64,000 bases of DNA from Gemmatimonadetes bacterium T265. Its GTDB lineage: Bacteria > Gemmatimonadota > Gemmatimonadetes > Gemmatimonadales > Gemmatimonadaceae. A program made the position numbers and the translations under genes. A model generated the notes under the pieces. The model was not told the DNA's origin and searched no databases. It saw only the letters and a list, made by a program, of their open reading frames with translations. Where the stretch lies: assembly GCA_019973575.1 (NCBI GenBank), contig BPUI01000001.1, positions 1,872,342 to 1,936,341 of the forward strand, given 5' to 3'. Of this stretch, positions 17,041-25,332 are shown one piece after another; position 1 is the stretch's first letter, and each line of letters opens with the position of its first letter.

Positions 17041-18186
17041 ATGACCAAGTTCGCCGTTGCTGTTGCCACGACGGCGGCCGCCGTGATCGCGGCCGCGCCG
17101 CACGTTGTGCCGAAGTCGCCCGCCGTCAGCTCTCGGAGTGCCGCGGTGCGCGCGCCGGCGCACCTCGCCCAAGTCGCGACGTTCCCGCACCAGGTGACCG
17201 GCGTGTCGGTCACCCGAGACGGCCGAATCTTCGTCAATTTCCCGCGCTGGACCGAGGACGCGCCGGTCTCGGTCGGCGAGGTGATGAAGGACGGGTCGGT
17301 GCGGCCGTATCCGGACGCCGAATGGAACGCGTGGCGGAACGCGAAGAAGAATCAGATCTCGCCCGCGGACCACTTCGTCTGCGTACAGAGCGTCGTCGCC
17401 GACGGGCGCGGGAACCTGTGGGTGCTCGACCCGGCGGCGCCGGCGAACGGCGCGCTGGTCCCCGGCGGGCCGAAGCTCGTGCGCATCGACCTCGCGACCA
17501 ACCGTCCCGCGCAGACGATCCGCTTCGACACCACGGTCGCGCCCAACGGCTCGTACCTGAACGACGTGCGCTTCAGCCCGGACGGGCGGACCGCGTACAT
17601 CACCGACTCGGGCGGGCAGGGCGCGCTCGTCGTCGTCGACCTGCAGGCCGGGACCGCGCGGCGGCTACTCTCGGCCCACCCGAGCGTGCAGGCGGAGAAG
17701 GACGTCGTCGTGCACGCGGACGGGCGCGAGCTGCGGCGCCCCGACGGGCGCGGCGTCGAGTTCGCGTCCGACGGCATCGCGCTCTCGCCCGACGGCGAGT
17801 ACCTGTATTACCAGGCGCTGACAGGGCGCACGCTGTACCGGATCGCGACGGCCGCGCTCCGCGACACGTCGTTGCCGGCCGACCAGCTCGCCGCGCGCGT
17901 GGAGCGCGTGGGAACGACGAACGTGGCCGACGGGCTCTGGATGACGCCCGAAGGGCGGCTCTACGTGAGCGCCCCGGAGGAGAACGCCGTGAAGGTGCGC
18001 GAGGCCGACGGCCGGATGACGACGGTGGTCCGCGACGCGCGCCTCCGCTGGCCCGACACGTTCTCCCAGGGGGCGGACGGGGCCGTGTACGTCACCGCCT
18101 CGCACATCCAAGACATGAACTGGTACAAGCCCGGCAACCCGAAGGCGCTGACGACGCAGCTCTTTCGAGTCGACGGGAGTCGTTAG
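17041..18186 (+). CDS. Yellow/major royal jelly protein family secreted beta-propeller
   Basis: This 381-residue protein has a Sec-type signal peptide (about residues 1-30, Ala-rich). Repeated blades follow, with phrases such as VTRDGRIFVNFPRW, NDVRFSPDGRTAYITDSG and GALVVVDL. These match bacterial members of the MRJP/Yellow family, which share the six-bladed propeller of SMP-30-like proteins. Likely periplasmic or secreted; the ligand is unknown. I preferred the ATG at 17041 over the upstream in-frame GTG because the signal peptide begins there. It converges on csrA with a 4-bp stop overlap. Confidence 0.85.
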   Translation: MTKFAVAVATTAAAVIAAAPHVVPKSPAVSSRSAAVRAPAHLAQVATFPHQVTGVSVTRDGRIFVNFPRWTEDAPVSVGEVMKDGSVRPYPDAEWNAWRNAKKNQISPADHFVCVQSVVADGRGNLWVLDPAAPANGALVPGGPKLVRIDLATNRPAQTIRFDTTVAPNGSYLNDVRFSPDGRTAYITDSGGQGALVVVDLQAGTARRLLSAHPSVQAEKDVVVHADGRELRRPDGRGVEFASDGIALSPDGEYLYYQALTGRTLYRIATAALRDTSLPADQLAARVERVGTTNVADGLWMTPEGRLYVSAPEENAVKVREADGRMTTVVRDARLRWPDTFSQGADGAVYVTASHIQDMNWYKPGNPKALTTQLFRVDGSR

Positions 18187-18452
18187 GCGTGCTCGGACGA
18201 CGGCCGGGCGGCGGTCGCGCCCGGTGCGGGCGGCAGCAGGGCGGCGAGCGCGGCGGCGGCGGCGGCGGCCGGCGCGGCGGCGCGGCGGTTCTCGTCGGCG
18301 ACCTGGCGCACGATCTCGCCGCGCAGGATCGTGACCTCGTCGGGCGCGGAGAAGCCGAGGCGCACGCCCCCCTTTTCGCAGGCGAGCACCATCACGGTGA
18401 TGCCGCCGTCGATGACGACGGTGTCGCCCGGCTTGCGGCCGAGGATCAGCAT
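18183..18452 (-). CDS. csrA: Carbon storage regulator CsrA
   Basis: This 89-residue protein has about 50 N-terminal residues matching CsrA (MLILGRKPGD, RLGFSAPDEV, ILRGEIV), including the RNA-contact residues Leu4, Arg6 and the Arg of ILRGEI. An Ala-rich tail of about 35 residues follows, longer than the usual 60-70-residue family members. CsrA binds GGA motifs in leader RNAs and often controls flagellin translation. It is the last gene of the flagellar operon, its start codon sharing one base with the flgK stop. No fliW (its usual antagonist) is seen in the window. Confidence 0.95.
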   Translation of the reverse strand: MLILGRKPGDTVVIDGGITVMVLACEKGGVRLGFSAPDEVTILRGEIVRQVADENRRAAAPAAAAAAALAALLPPAPGATAARPSSEHA

Positions 18453-19975
18453 CAGACCATCTCCACGAGCGTCTTCATCATGTCGTCGACCGTGGAGACG
18501 ATCTTGGCCGCGGCGGCGTACGCCTGCTGCGCCTGCATCAGGTTCGTCAGCTCCTCGTCCGTGTTCACGCCGTCCACGCTCTGGCGGCGCGTGCGGGCCT
18601 GGCCGGCGAGGGTCGTGTGGACCTGCGCGTCGTCCGTGGCGGCCTTGACCTGCACGCCGAGGCCGGTGACCGTCGCGTTGTAGAAGTCGGCGAACGTGGT
18701 CGCACCCGTGGAGGCCGCCCGCGCGGGCGTGGTGGTCCCGCCGGTCGCTGTGGCCGGCCGGCTGCGGTCGGGCACGGTGAAGCTGACGGTCACACCGCCG
18801 ACCGACGACGTCGACGCGGTGCGCAGCCCGGCCAGGGCGAGCGCGAGGTCGTTGTTACTCGGCTGCTGCACGCTGGACGAGGTCGGCAGCGCGGTGGCGT
18901 CGGCGACGAGGCTCGTGTTGACGCTGATCGTGCGCGCCGTGACGGTGCCGGCCGACGGCGGCGTGGCGAACGGGTCGGCGGTCGGCGTGAACGTGCTGTC
19001 GAGCTTGCTGACGAAGAACGGCCCCGCGCTCGCGCCCGAGGCGTCGTGGCCCTGCGCGACGACCTGATTCACGGCGGCGGCGAGCGTGTTGGCGAGCGCG
19101 TCGAGCTGGTCCTGCACCGACTGCGCGCCGCCGTTGAGGAAGTCGGCCATCGCCTGCGTCGAGCCGCCGGACGGCGCGAGCGCGTGGTTGGGCTGGTCGG
19201 CGAAAGCGAGCGCGACCTTGCCGTTCGCGTCGGTCGTGCGTTGCAGCTGACGCGCGTCGATCCCGTCGACGAGCGTGTAGGAGCCGAAGGTGACCTGCAT
19301 GGAGCCGTCGGCCTTCGTGAACGTCCGCACGGCGCCGAGCTTGGCGAGGTCGTCGACGGCGTTGTCGCGCGCGTCGCGGAGGTCGTTCGCCTGCTGGCCG
19401 CCCGCCTCGCTCGAGACGATGCGGCCGTTCAGGTCGGCAATCTGCTTGGCGAGGGTGTTCGCGCCCGCGAGGCTGTTGTCGAGCGCGGTGGTCGTCTGCG
19501 TGCGGAGGTCGGCGAGGCGCGAGTCGAACTGGTTGAGCATCGTCGCCGCCGCGGCGCCGCGCTGGACGACGACGGCCTTCGCCGCGCCGCTCGCCGGCTG
19601 GGCGGCGAGGTCGGACCAGCCGGACCAGAAGGCGTCCATCGCCGACGCGAGGCCGGTGTCGGACGGTTCGCCTAACACGTCCTGGACCGAGCTGAGGAGC
19701 GACTGGCTTTCCGTGGCCGCGCTCTCGCTCCCCGTCTCCTGGCGGACCGACGTGTCGAGGAGCTGGTCGCGGCTGCGGGTGATGCCGGCCACGGTCACGC
19801 CGCTCCCGACGGCGCCGTAGGTGAACTCGATCGGCGTGGAGGCCGCAAGGTCGACCGTCTGGCGCGAGTACCCGGGCGTCTGCGCGTTGGCGATGTTGTT
19901 GCCGACCGTCGAGATGACGACCTGCTGCGCCGTGAGCGCGGAGCGCGCGGTGCCGAGGACCGAGTTGAGCGACAT
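18452..19975 (-). CDS. flgK: Flagellar hook-associated protein 1
   Basis: This 507-residue protein has the N-terminal flagellar rod/hook motif (NNIANAQTPGYSRQ at about 27-40) and a C-terminal coiled heptad region ending LMQAQQAYAAAAKIVSTVDDM, the paired ends that form the D0 helices. It joins hook to filament after secretion through the flagellar export gate. The length is near the Salmonella protein. It lies downstream of flgN, its likely chaperone. Confidence 0.95.
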   Translation of the reverse strand: MSLNSVLGTARSALTAQQVVISTVGNNIANAQTPGYSRQTVDLAASTPIEFTYGAVGSGVTVAGITRSRDQLLDTSVRQETGSESAATESQSLLSSVQDVLGEPSDTGLASAMDAFWSGWSDLAAQPASGAAKAVVVQRGAAAATMLNQFDSRLADLRTQTTTALDNSLAGANTLAKQIADLNGRIVSSEAGGQQANDLRDARDNAVDDLAKLGAVRTFTKADGSMQVTFGSYTLVDGIDARQLQRTTDANGKVALAFADQPNHALAPSGGSTQAMADFLNGGAQSVQDQLDALANTLAAAVNQVVAQGHDASGASAGPFFVSKLDSTFTPTADPFATPPSAGTVTARTISVNTSLVADATALPTSSSVQQPSNNDLALALAGLRTASTSSVGGVTVSFTVPDRSRPATATGGTTTPARAASTGATTFADFYNATVTGLGVQVKAATDDAQVHTTLAGQARTRRQSVDGVNTDEELTNLMQAQQAYAAAAKIVSTVDDMMKTLVEMV

Positions 19976-19996
19976 GGGCGGGTGGCGCGCGGCGCG

Positions 19997-20521
19997 TCAG
20001 GCGCGGCGGTCGACGAGGGCCGCGGCGGCGCCGCCGGTCGCGCCCGCGGCGGGGAGGCCGCGCAGGGCGCGCGCGTGCGCGTCGCCCCCGGCGAGGGCGT
20101 CGCGCAGGACGCGGCGGTTGACGTCGACCTCGCGCGCGAGCGCGGTCGCCCCGGCGAGCAGGGCGTCGCAGGCGGCGCAGAGCGCGTCGGCGCCGGGGTC
20201 GACCACGGCGGCGGCCGCCGCGCGCTCGCGGAGGCGGCGGACCGGCACGTCGTCGCTGCCGGCGACGAGGCGCCCGAGCTGGCGGCGCCGCAGGCGCGCC
20301 TGGCCGAGCGTGGCGAGCAGGCGGTGCGTGGCGAAGACCGTGTCGTCGACCGTTTCGAGATCGTCGCCGCCCACGGCCGCGCGCTGGCGGCGCATGGTCG
20401 CCGCGAGGTCGTCGACGAGGCGCTGCTCGGTGCGCAGCGCGTCGAGCAGCGCGGCGACGACGGCCGGCGCCGCGGCCGCGGGTGCGGACGTGGGAACGGC
20501 GGGTAGGGGCAGCGTGACCAT
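19997..20521 (-). CDS. flgN: FlgN-like export chaperone
   Basis: This 174-residue, mostly helical Ala/Leu/Arg-rich protein has the family-like stretch VVAALLDALRTEQRLVDDLAATMRRQ. Conservation is weak, as usual for FlgN. The position directly before flgK, whose product FlgN binds and delivers to the export gate, is the strongest evidence. Confidence 0.7.
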   Translation of the reverse strand: MVTLPLPAVPTSAPAAAAPAVVAALLDALRTEQRLVDDLAATMRRQRAAVGGDDLETVDDTVFATHRLLATLGQARLRRRQLGRLVAGSDDVPVRRLRERAAAAAVVDPGADALCAACDALLAGATALAREVDVNRRVLRDALAGGDAHARALRGLPAAGATGGAAAALVDRRA

Positions 20522-20560
20522 GGCCGGGAGGACGGGGGAACGCGGACGCGGCGCGCGGGG

Positions 20561-20944
20561 CTAGGGCGTCGTGCGCTCGGGCGACTTGCGCAACGACGCC
20601 CCGCCCGTGGGCGGCGTCACGCCGGGGGCGGCCGCCGGGGCGGCGGCCGTGCCGCGGGCGCGGAGCAGGTGGTGGTAGATCGCCTCGCCGATGCCGTGCG
20701 TGCTCGCCGCGCGCGGGTCGCTCGCGAGGTGTTCGTCGAGCAGGCCGGTGAACATCTCCTGCGCGCTACTCCCGCCGACGACGCCCTGGTCCTCGGGAAC
20801 GGTCTCGCGCATGGCCTTGAAGAGCTGCTGCGTGAAGACGCCTTCGAGCTGGCGGGCGGCCTTGCGCAGCCGGCCGTCGTCGGTCGCGCCGGCGGCCGTC
20901 GAACTGCCGGGACCGGCGGGCGGGCGCGCGATCGGGTCGGTCAT
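20561..20944 (-). CDS. flgJ: Rod-binding protein FlgJ (short form)
   Basis: This 127-residue protein covers only the rod-binding/capping domain (LEGVFTQQLFKAMRETVPE, GSSAQEMFTGLLDEHLA). The C-terminal muramidase domain found in enterobacterial FlgJ is missing, as in many phyla where a separate enzyme opens the peptidoglycan. Its ATG overlaps the flgI stop by 4 bp. Confidence 0.88.
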   Translation of the reverse strand: MTDPIARPPAGPGSSTAAGATDDGRLRKAARQLEGVFTQQLFKAMRETVPEDQGVVGGSSAQEMFTGLLDEHLASDPRAASTHGIGEAIYHHLLRARGTAAAPAAAPGVTPPTGGASLRKSPERTTP

Positions 20945-22377
20945 CGCACGGTCACCTCGGCCGCGAGCGCGCCGACCTCGCGGAGGGCGGCGAAGATCGC
21001 CGCGATGTCGCCCGCCGGAGTTTGGACCGCGTGGAGCGCGGCCGCGACCTGCTGGACCGAGGTGCCGGGCGCGACACGGACGTCGCCCGACGGTGCGCCC
21101 GGCGCCGCGGCGCCGCCGGCCGCGATCGAGAGGGTGACCGCGCCGTGGCTCACGACGGCGGCGCCGACGACGAGGTCGCCGCCGGCGACGACGGTGCCAT
21201 CGCGCGCGTCGATGACGACGCGGGCGGCGCGGTCGGGGCTCACGCGGAGGTCGCCGAGGCGGGCGAGGGCGGCGGCGCGGCCGGCGGCGGGGAGGTTGAG
21301 CGTGACGGCGCCGGGGTCCTCGACCGCCGCGGCGGTCGGGCCTAACGCGGCGTTGACGGCGGCGGCGATCTTCGTCGCGGTGCCGATGTCGGGTTCGCGG
21401 AGGAGGAGGCGGTTGCTCTGGGCGAGCGTCGGGCGCGGCAGGTCGGCCTCGAGCTGGCCGCCGCCGGGGAGGCGCACGGTGGTCTCGACCGCGGGCGGGC
21501 CGTAGCGGTTGCGCGGGTCGACGCCGTCCGAGATCATCAGCGCGCCCTGCGCCGCGGCGACCGGGCGCCCGCCGGCCTCGGCGAGCAGGGGCGTCATGTA
21601 GAGCATCCCGCCGCGCAGCGAGCGCGCGTCGCCTAACGACGCGACCTGCACCTCGAACCGGCCGCCCGCGCGCAGGTAGGGCGAGACCTCGGCGGTGACG
21701 AGTACCGCGGCCGCGTTGCGGGTGCGGACGAGCGCCGAGGGCACCTCGACGTTGAAGTTGCGGAGCAGGTTGACGACGCTCTGCACGGTCATGCCGCCGG
21801 TGCCGGCCGCGCGGTCGCCGGAGCCGTCGAGGCCGACGGCGAGCCCGTAGCCCATGAGGCGGATCGGCGCGGCGCCCTCGGCCTGCGTGAGGTCGCGGAT
21901 GCGCACGCCGCCGTCCGGTCCCGCCGCCTGCGCGGCCGCCGGGCGCGCGCCCGCGAGTGCCGCGCCGAGTGCCGCGCCGAGCGCCCAGACGAAGGCGAGG
22001 GCGTAGCGCCGGCCGCGCCCGGTCGCGTCGCGCACGATGTCGACGCCGACCGGCGGCGTGAGGCGCTCGCGGTCGGCGACGCCGGGGATGCGGAATCCGA
22101 CCGGGCGGTCGCCGGACGTCGCGGCGGGGCCGTCCGCCGACGGGCGGCCGGCCGCGGCGTTGCGGCGGGCCTCGTCGGCGCGTTCCTGGGTGCGCTCGGG
22201 GGCGAGGCGGAGGAGCGCGCCGCGCGCCGCCGCGTCGGTCGCGCGGCGCGCGGCGAGGCGGCGGGCGTCTTCGGCCGCGAGGGCGCGGCCGATCGCGGCG
22301 TAGTCGGGGCGCGCGGCGGGGGCGGCCGGCGCGCGCCGGAGCGCGGCGCGGAGGCGGCGGGCGAGGGCGCGGAGCAT
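20941..22377 (-). CDS. flgI: Flagellar P-ring protein FlgI, with N-terminal extension or internal start
   Basis: The frame encodes 478 residues. From about residue 150 it is canonical FlgI (RIRDLTQAEG, NPLIGYGL-like LMGYGLAVGLDGSGD, NFNVEVP, ending VGALAAEVTVR). A secretion signal (YALAFVWALGAALGAALAG, cleavage after AAAQA) lies at about 124-150, which is abnormal for a protein exported by Sec. Starting at an internal GTG (22035) would give a normal FlgI of 364 residues. However, the first ATG lies only 8 bp after the flgH stop, as expected for operon coupling. The 114 extra codons are Arg/Ala-rich and unrecognised. They may be a cytoplasmic leader, a separate in-frame peptide or unused. Confidence 0.85.
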   Translation of the reverse strand: MLRALARRLRAALRRAPAAPAARPDYAAIGRALAAEDARRLAARRATDAAARGALLRLAPERTQERADEARRNAAAGRPSADGPAATSGDRPVGFRIPGVADRERLTPPVGVDIVRDATGRGRRYALAFVWALGAALGAALAGARPAAAQAAGPDGGVRIRDLTQAEGAAPIRLMGYGLAVGLDGSGDRAAGTGGMTVQSVVNLLRNFNVEVPSALVRTRNAAAVLVTAEVSPYLRAGGRFEVQVASLGDARSLRGGMLYMTPLLAEAGGRPVAAAQGALMISDGVDPRNRYGPPAVETTVRLPGGGQLEADLPRPTLAQSNRLLLREPDIGTATKIAAAVNAALGPTAAAVEDPGAVTLNLPAAGRAAALARLGDLRVSPDRAARVVIDARDGTVVAGGDLVVGAAVVSHGAVTLSIAAGGAAAPGAPSGDVRVAPGTSVQQVAAALHAVQTPAGDIAAIFAALREVGALAAEVTVR

Positions 22378-22385
22378 CGGCGCGG

Positions 22386-23084
22386 TCAGGGCCAGAAGAT
22401 GCTGATGACGCGGGTGAGGAGGCCCTGCTTCGGCTTGCCGAGCGGGCCGGGCGACTGGTAAGTGAGTTGCGCGTCGGCGAGGCGGGAGCTCTCGACGGTG
22501 TTGGCCGCGCTCACGTCCTGCGGGCGCACGTAGCCGGCGAGGGCGACGTTCTGCTGCCCCTTGTCGACGTCGATCCGCCGCACGCCCTTGACCTGGAGCG
22601 TGCCGTTAGGCGCGACGGCGACGACGCGGACGCTCATCTCGCTCTGGAAGCGGTTCTCGCGGCGCGCCTCGCCGCGGTTCTCCGCGTCGGCGTTGTTGTT
22701 GGAGTTGACGCCGGCCGAGGTGGAGAGGCCGGCGCCCGGCTTGGTGATCGTGAAGCCGAGGTCGCGCGTGCGGCGCTGCGAGTCGAGGTCGTCCTTGATC
22801 GCCGTCGAGATGGTGTAGTCGTCGACGAGGACGGTGAGGATGTCGCCGACGGCGAAGTCGCGCCGGTCGCCGGTCCAGGCGCGGAGGCCGGGGCGGAGCG
22901 GGGCGGGGGTCGCCGCGAACGCGGGCTCGGCCGGCGCCGCGGCCTGCGCGGCGACGTTAGGCGCGCCCGCGCCGGGTTTGGGCGCGGGGGCCTGCGCGGG
23001 CGCGATCGCGGGGGCGAGCGCGACGCCGCCCAGGCAGAGGCCGAGGCGGACGGGGAAGCGGAGGCCGAAGCGGGACGCGGTCAC
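22386..23084 (-). CDS. flgH: Flagellar L-ring protein FlgH
   Basis: This 232-residue protein has a signal peptide (residues 1 to about 31, probable cleavage after APAQA) and FlgH core segments (VGDILTVLVDDYTI, GEARRENRFQSEMSVRVVAVAPNG, GYVRPQDVSAANTV). It forms the outer-membrane ring, implying a didermic cell. Unlike enterobacterial FlgH it has no good lipobox: the only early cysteine (Cys17) follows Leu16. Its start overlaps the flgA stop by 4 bp. Confidence 0.93.
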   Translation of the reverse strand: MTASRFGLRFPVRLGLCLGGVALAPAIAPAQAPAPKPGAGAPNVAAQAAAPAEPAFAATPAPLRPGLRAWTGDRRDFAVGDILTVLVDDYTISTAIKDDLDSQRRTRDLGFTITKPGAGLSTSAGVNSNNNADAENRGEARRENRFQSEMSVRVVAVAPNGTLQVKGVRRIDVDKGQQNVALAGYVRPQDVSAANTVESSRLADAQLTYQSPGPLGKPKQGLLTRVISIFWP

Positions 23085-23632
23085 GGCAGGGTGACCACGC
23101 CGGGGGCGGCGACCGTCCCCTCGAGGCGGCGGCGGGCGTCGACGCGCACGGCGACGCGGGCGCCTAACGCGGCGTCGGCGGCCGCGGTCCCGGCGAGGCG
23201 GAGGGCGACGCCGCCCTGCCGCCAGACGACCGCGACGGCGTCGCCGGCGCGCACGGCGGCGGGCGGGACGACGGCCGGGGCGCGGAGCACCTCGCCCGCG
23301 GCGATCACGCGGCGCGTGGTCCAGCCGACGAGGCGCGGCGCGAGCGTGTCGCCCGGGGCCGCGTCGATGTCGGCGGCGGCGAGCGCCTCGCCGCGGGCGA
23401 GCGCCCGGGCGGCGCGCGGCGCCGATGCGGGCCGCGCGGACGTCGTCGGCGCGGACGCGGCCGGCTGCGCGAGCGCCGGGCGCGGGAGCGCGAGCCCCGC
23501 GGCGAGCAGCGGGAGCGGCGCCCAGCGGAGCACGGGCGGGACGGCGCGGCGAGCGGCGGTCCAGCCCGCGGGCCGGTAGCCGCGCCGCGGGCCGCGGGGC
23601 TGATGGAGGTGCTGGTCGACGGCGGCGCGCAT
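23081..23632 (-). CDS. flgA: P-ring assembly chaperone FlgA
   Basis: This protein of about 183 residues has a hydrophobic export segment (LRWAPLPLLAAGLALPRPALAQ at about 36-57, preceded by a longer than usual N-region). The C-terminal FlgA/SAF domain has ALARGEALAAADI, TTRRVIAAGEVLR and GVALRLAGTA. FlgA is a periplasmic chaperone for FlgI. The start shares one base with the flgG stop; the long N-region suggests a possible internal start. Confidence 0.85.
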   Translation of the reverse strand: MRAAVDQHLHQPRGPRRGYRPAGWTAARRAVPPVLRWAPLPLLAAGLALPRPALAQPAASAPTTSARPASAPRAARALARGEALAAADIDAAPGDTLAPRLVGWTTRRVIAAGEVLRAPAVVPPAAVRAGDAVAVVWRQGGVALRLAGTAAADAALGARVAVRVDARRRLEGTVAAPGVVTLP

Positions 23633-24423
23633 CACTTCACCAGGTTGTCGGCGATCTCCGACATGTCCTCGCTGTTCTTGATCGCCTTGGAGTTGATCTC
23701 GTAGGCGCGCATCGCGGTGATCATGTCGACCATCTCCTGCACGATCTCGACGTTGCTGCCTTCGAGCGACCCCTGCACGAGCGAGCCGATGCCGTCGTCG
23801 CCCGGGAAGCCGGCCTGGGCCTCGCCGCTCGCCGGCGTCGGCGAGTAGAGGTTCTGGCCGTCGGCCTGGAGGCCGGCCGGGTTGACGAAGCGGGCGAGCT
23901 CGAGGCGCCCGAGTTCCTGGGGCTTCGACGTGTCGTTGCCGCGCGTCGCGGTCACGACGCCGGTGCGCGAGATGCTGACCGTCGTCGCGTCCTGGGGGAT
24001 GCGGATCGACGGCTGGACGGTGTAGCCCTCGCTCGTCACGAGCACGCCCTGGTCGCTGATCTGGAGCGAGCCGTCGCGCGTGTAGGCGACCTGGCCCTGG
24101 CCGGTCTGGACCTGGAAGAAGCCCTCGCCCTCGATCGCGACGTCGAGCGGGCGGTTGGTCGTTTCGAGGGTGCCCTGCGTGTGGAGGCGGGTGACGGCGG
24201 TGAGCCGGGTGCCGCGGCCGACCTGCACGGCGGGGGTGGTCTGGCTCTCGGCGGCGCCGATAACGGCGGCGCCCTGGACGTTCTGGTAGAGCAGGTCCTC
24301 GAACTGGGCGCGGCTGCGCTTGAAGCCCGTCGTGTTGACGTTGGCGAGGTTGTTGGCGATGACCTCGCTGCGGGTCTGCTGGGCCATCATGCCGCTCGCG
24401 GCGGCGCGGAGTGCCGGATCCAT
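23632..24423 (-). CDS. flgG: Flagellar distal rod protein FlgG
   Basis: This 263-residue protein has the rod/hook N-terminal signature (VIANNLANVNTTGFKRSRAQFEDLLY) and the C-terminal ITAMRAYEINSKAIKNSEDM helix. The length equals typical FlgG (about 260). An AGGAG ribosome-binding site sits just upstream of the ATG. It follows flgF, the usual flgFG order. Confidence 0.96.
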   Translation of the reverse strand: MDPALRAAASGMMAQQTRSEVIANNLANVNTTGFKRSRAQFEDLLYQNVQGAAVIGAAESQTTPAVQVGRGTRLTAVTRLHTQGTLETTNRPLDVAIEGEGFFQVQTGQGQVAYTRDGSLQISDQGVLVTSEGYTVQPSIRIPQDATTVSISRTGVVTATRGNDTSKPQELGRLELARFVNPAGLQADGQNLYSPTPASGEAQAGFPGDDGIGSLVQGSLEGSNVEIVQEMVDMITAMRAYEINSKAIKNSEDMSEIADNLVK

Positions 24424-24444
24424 GCGGGGGTCTCCTGGTTCCCG

Positions 24445-25194
24445 TTAGACGGGTTTGCCGAGTTCGTTCGCGGCGAGGCCGCGGACGGCGTCCATCGTGG
24501 TAACGGCCTTCTGGACCGAGGCGTACGCGCGCTGCACGGCGATCATGTCGACGAGCGCGCCGACCGGGGTGACGTTGCTCTCTTCCAGGAAGCCCTGGCG
24601 CACGCGGCGGTCGGCGGGGGCCACGCTCTGGCGGGCGGCGGGCGGGACGAAGCGGGTCGCGCCGTCGTGGGCGAGCGAAGTGCCGGCCGGGGCCCGCTCG
24701 ACGCGCAGTTGGGCGATCACGCGGTCGCCGCCCGGCCCGCTCGCGCGCACGGTGCCGTCGGGGCCGACGGCGACGGTCGTATTGGGCGGGACGGTGATCG
24801 GACCCGAGGTGCCTAACACCGCGCTGCCGTCGGCGGCGACGAGCCGCCGGTCGGCGTCGAGCTGGAAGGAGCCGGCGCGCGTCCAGCGCTCGGCGGTGGC
24901 GTCTTGGGCTCCGGCCGGCCGGACGACGAAGAAGCCCTCGGACTGTAGGGCGACGTCGAGCGGGTTGCGCGTCTCGCGGAGCGAGCCGGCGGTGAGGTCG
25001 ACCGCGCTCTGGACGGCGGCGCTCTCGCCGGCCGTGCCCGCGCCGACGAGGCGGGCGAAGCCGCGGTCGCCCTTGAAGCCGTCGGTCGAGACGTTCGCGA
25101 GGTTGTTGGCGACGAGTTCCTGCCGGCGCTCCCAGTAGCGGAGCGCGCCGGCGGCGCTGGTGAGGCCGGTGGGGCGAGGCATGCCACGAGCCAA
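24445..25194 (-). CDS. flgF: Flagellar proximal rod protein FlgF
   Basis: This 249-residue protein has the same rod architecture as FlgG: LVANNLANVSTDGFKGDRGF near the N-terminus and VDMIAVQRAYASVQKAVTTMDAV at the C-terminus. Position upstream of flgG separates it from FlgG. It starts the flg run, 138 bp after the glucosidase gene, so a promoter may lie in that gap. Confidence 0.9.
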   Translation of the reverse strand: MARGMPRPTGLTSAAGALRYWERRQELVANNLANVSTDGFKGDRGFARLVGAGTAGESAAVQSAVDLTAGSLRETRNPLDVALQSEGFFVVRPAGAQDATAERWTRAGSFQLDADRRLVAADGSAVLGTSGPITVPPNTTVAVGPDGTVRASGPGGDRVIAQLRVERAPAGTSLAHDGATRFVPPAARQSVAPADRRVRQGFLEESNVTPVGALVDMIAVQRAYASVQKAVTTMDAVRGLAANELGKPV

Positions 25195-25297
25195 GGCAAG
25201 CCATACGCCCCCGACGGTCAGTTGGTCGTCACCGGTTAACTCGTTGTGATGACGCGACTTGACCGAACAGCTGGCGCAGAGGCGAGCGGGATTCCAC

Positions 25298-25314
25298 TCG
25301 GCAGGAACTGCCGA
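25298..25314 (-). terminator. Small hairpin after the GH13 gene
   Basis: There is a perfect 7-bp stem (TCGGCAG, 3-base loop, CTGCCGA) 19 bp beyond the GH13 stop codon on the minus strand. No T-run follows, so it may be a weak terminator or an RNA processing site separating GH13 from flgF. Confidence 0.35.
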
Positions 25315-25332
25315 TCCGGCCGGAGCTGCCGA

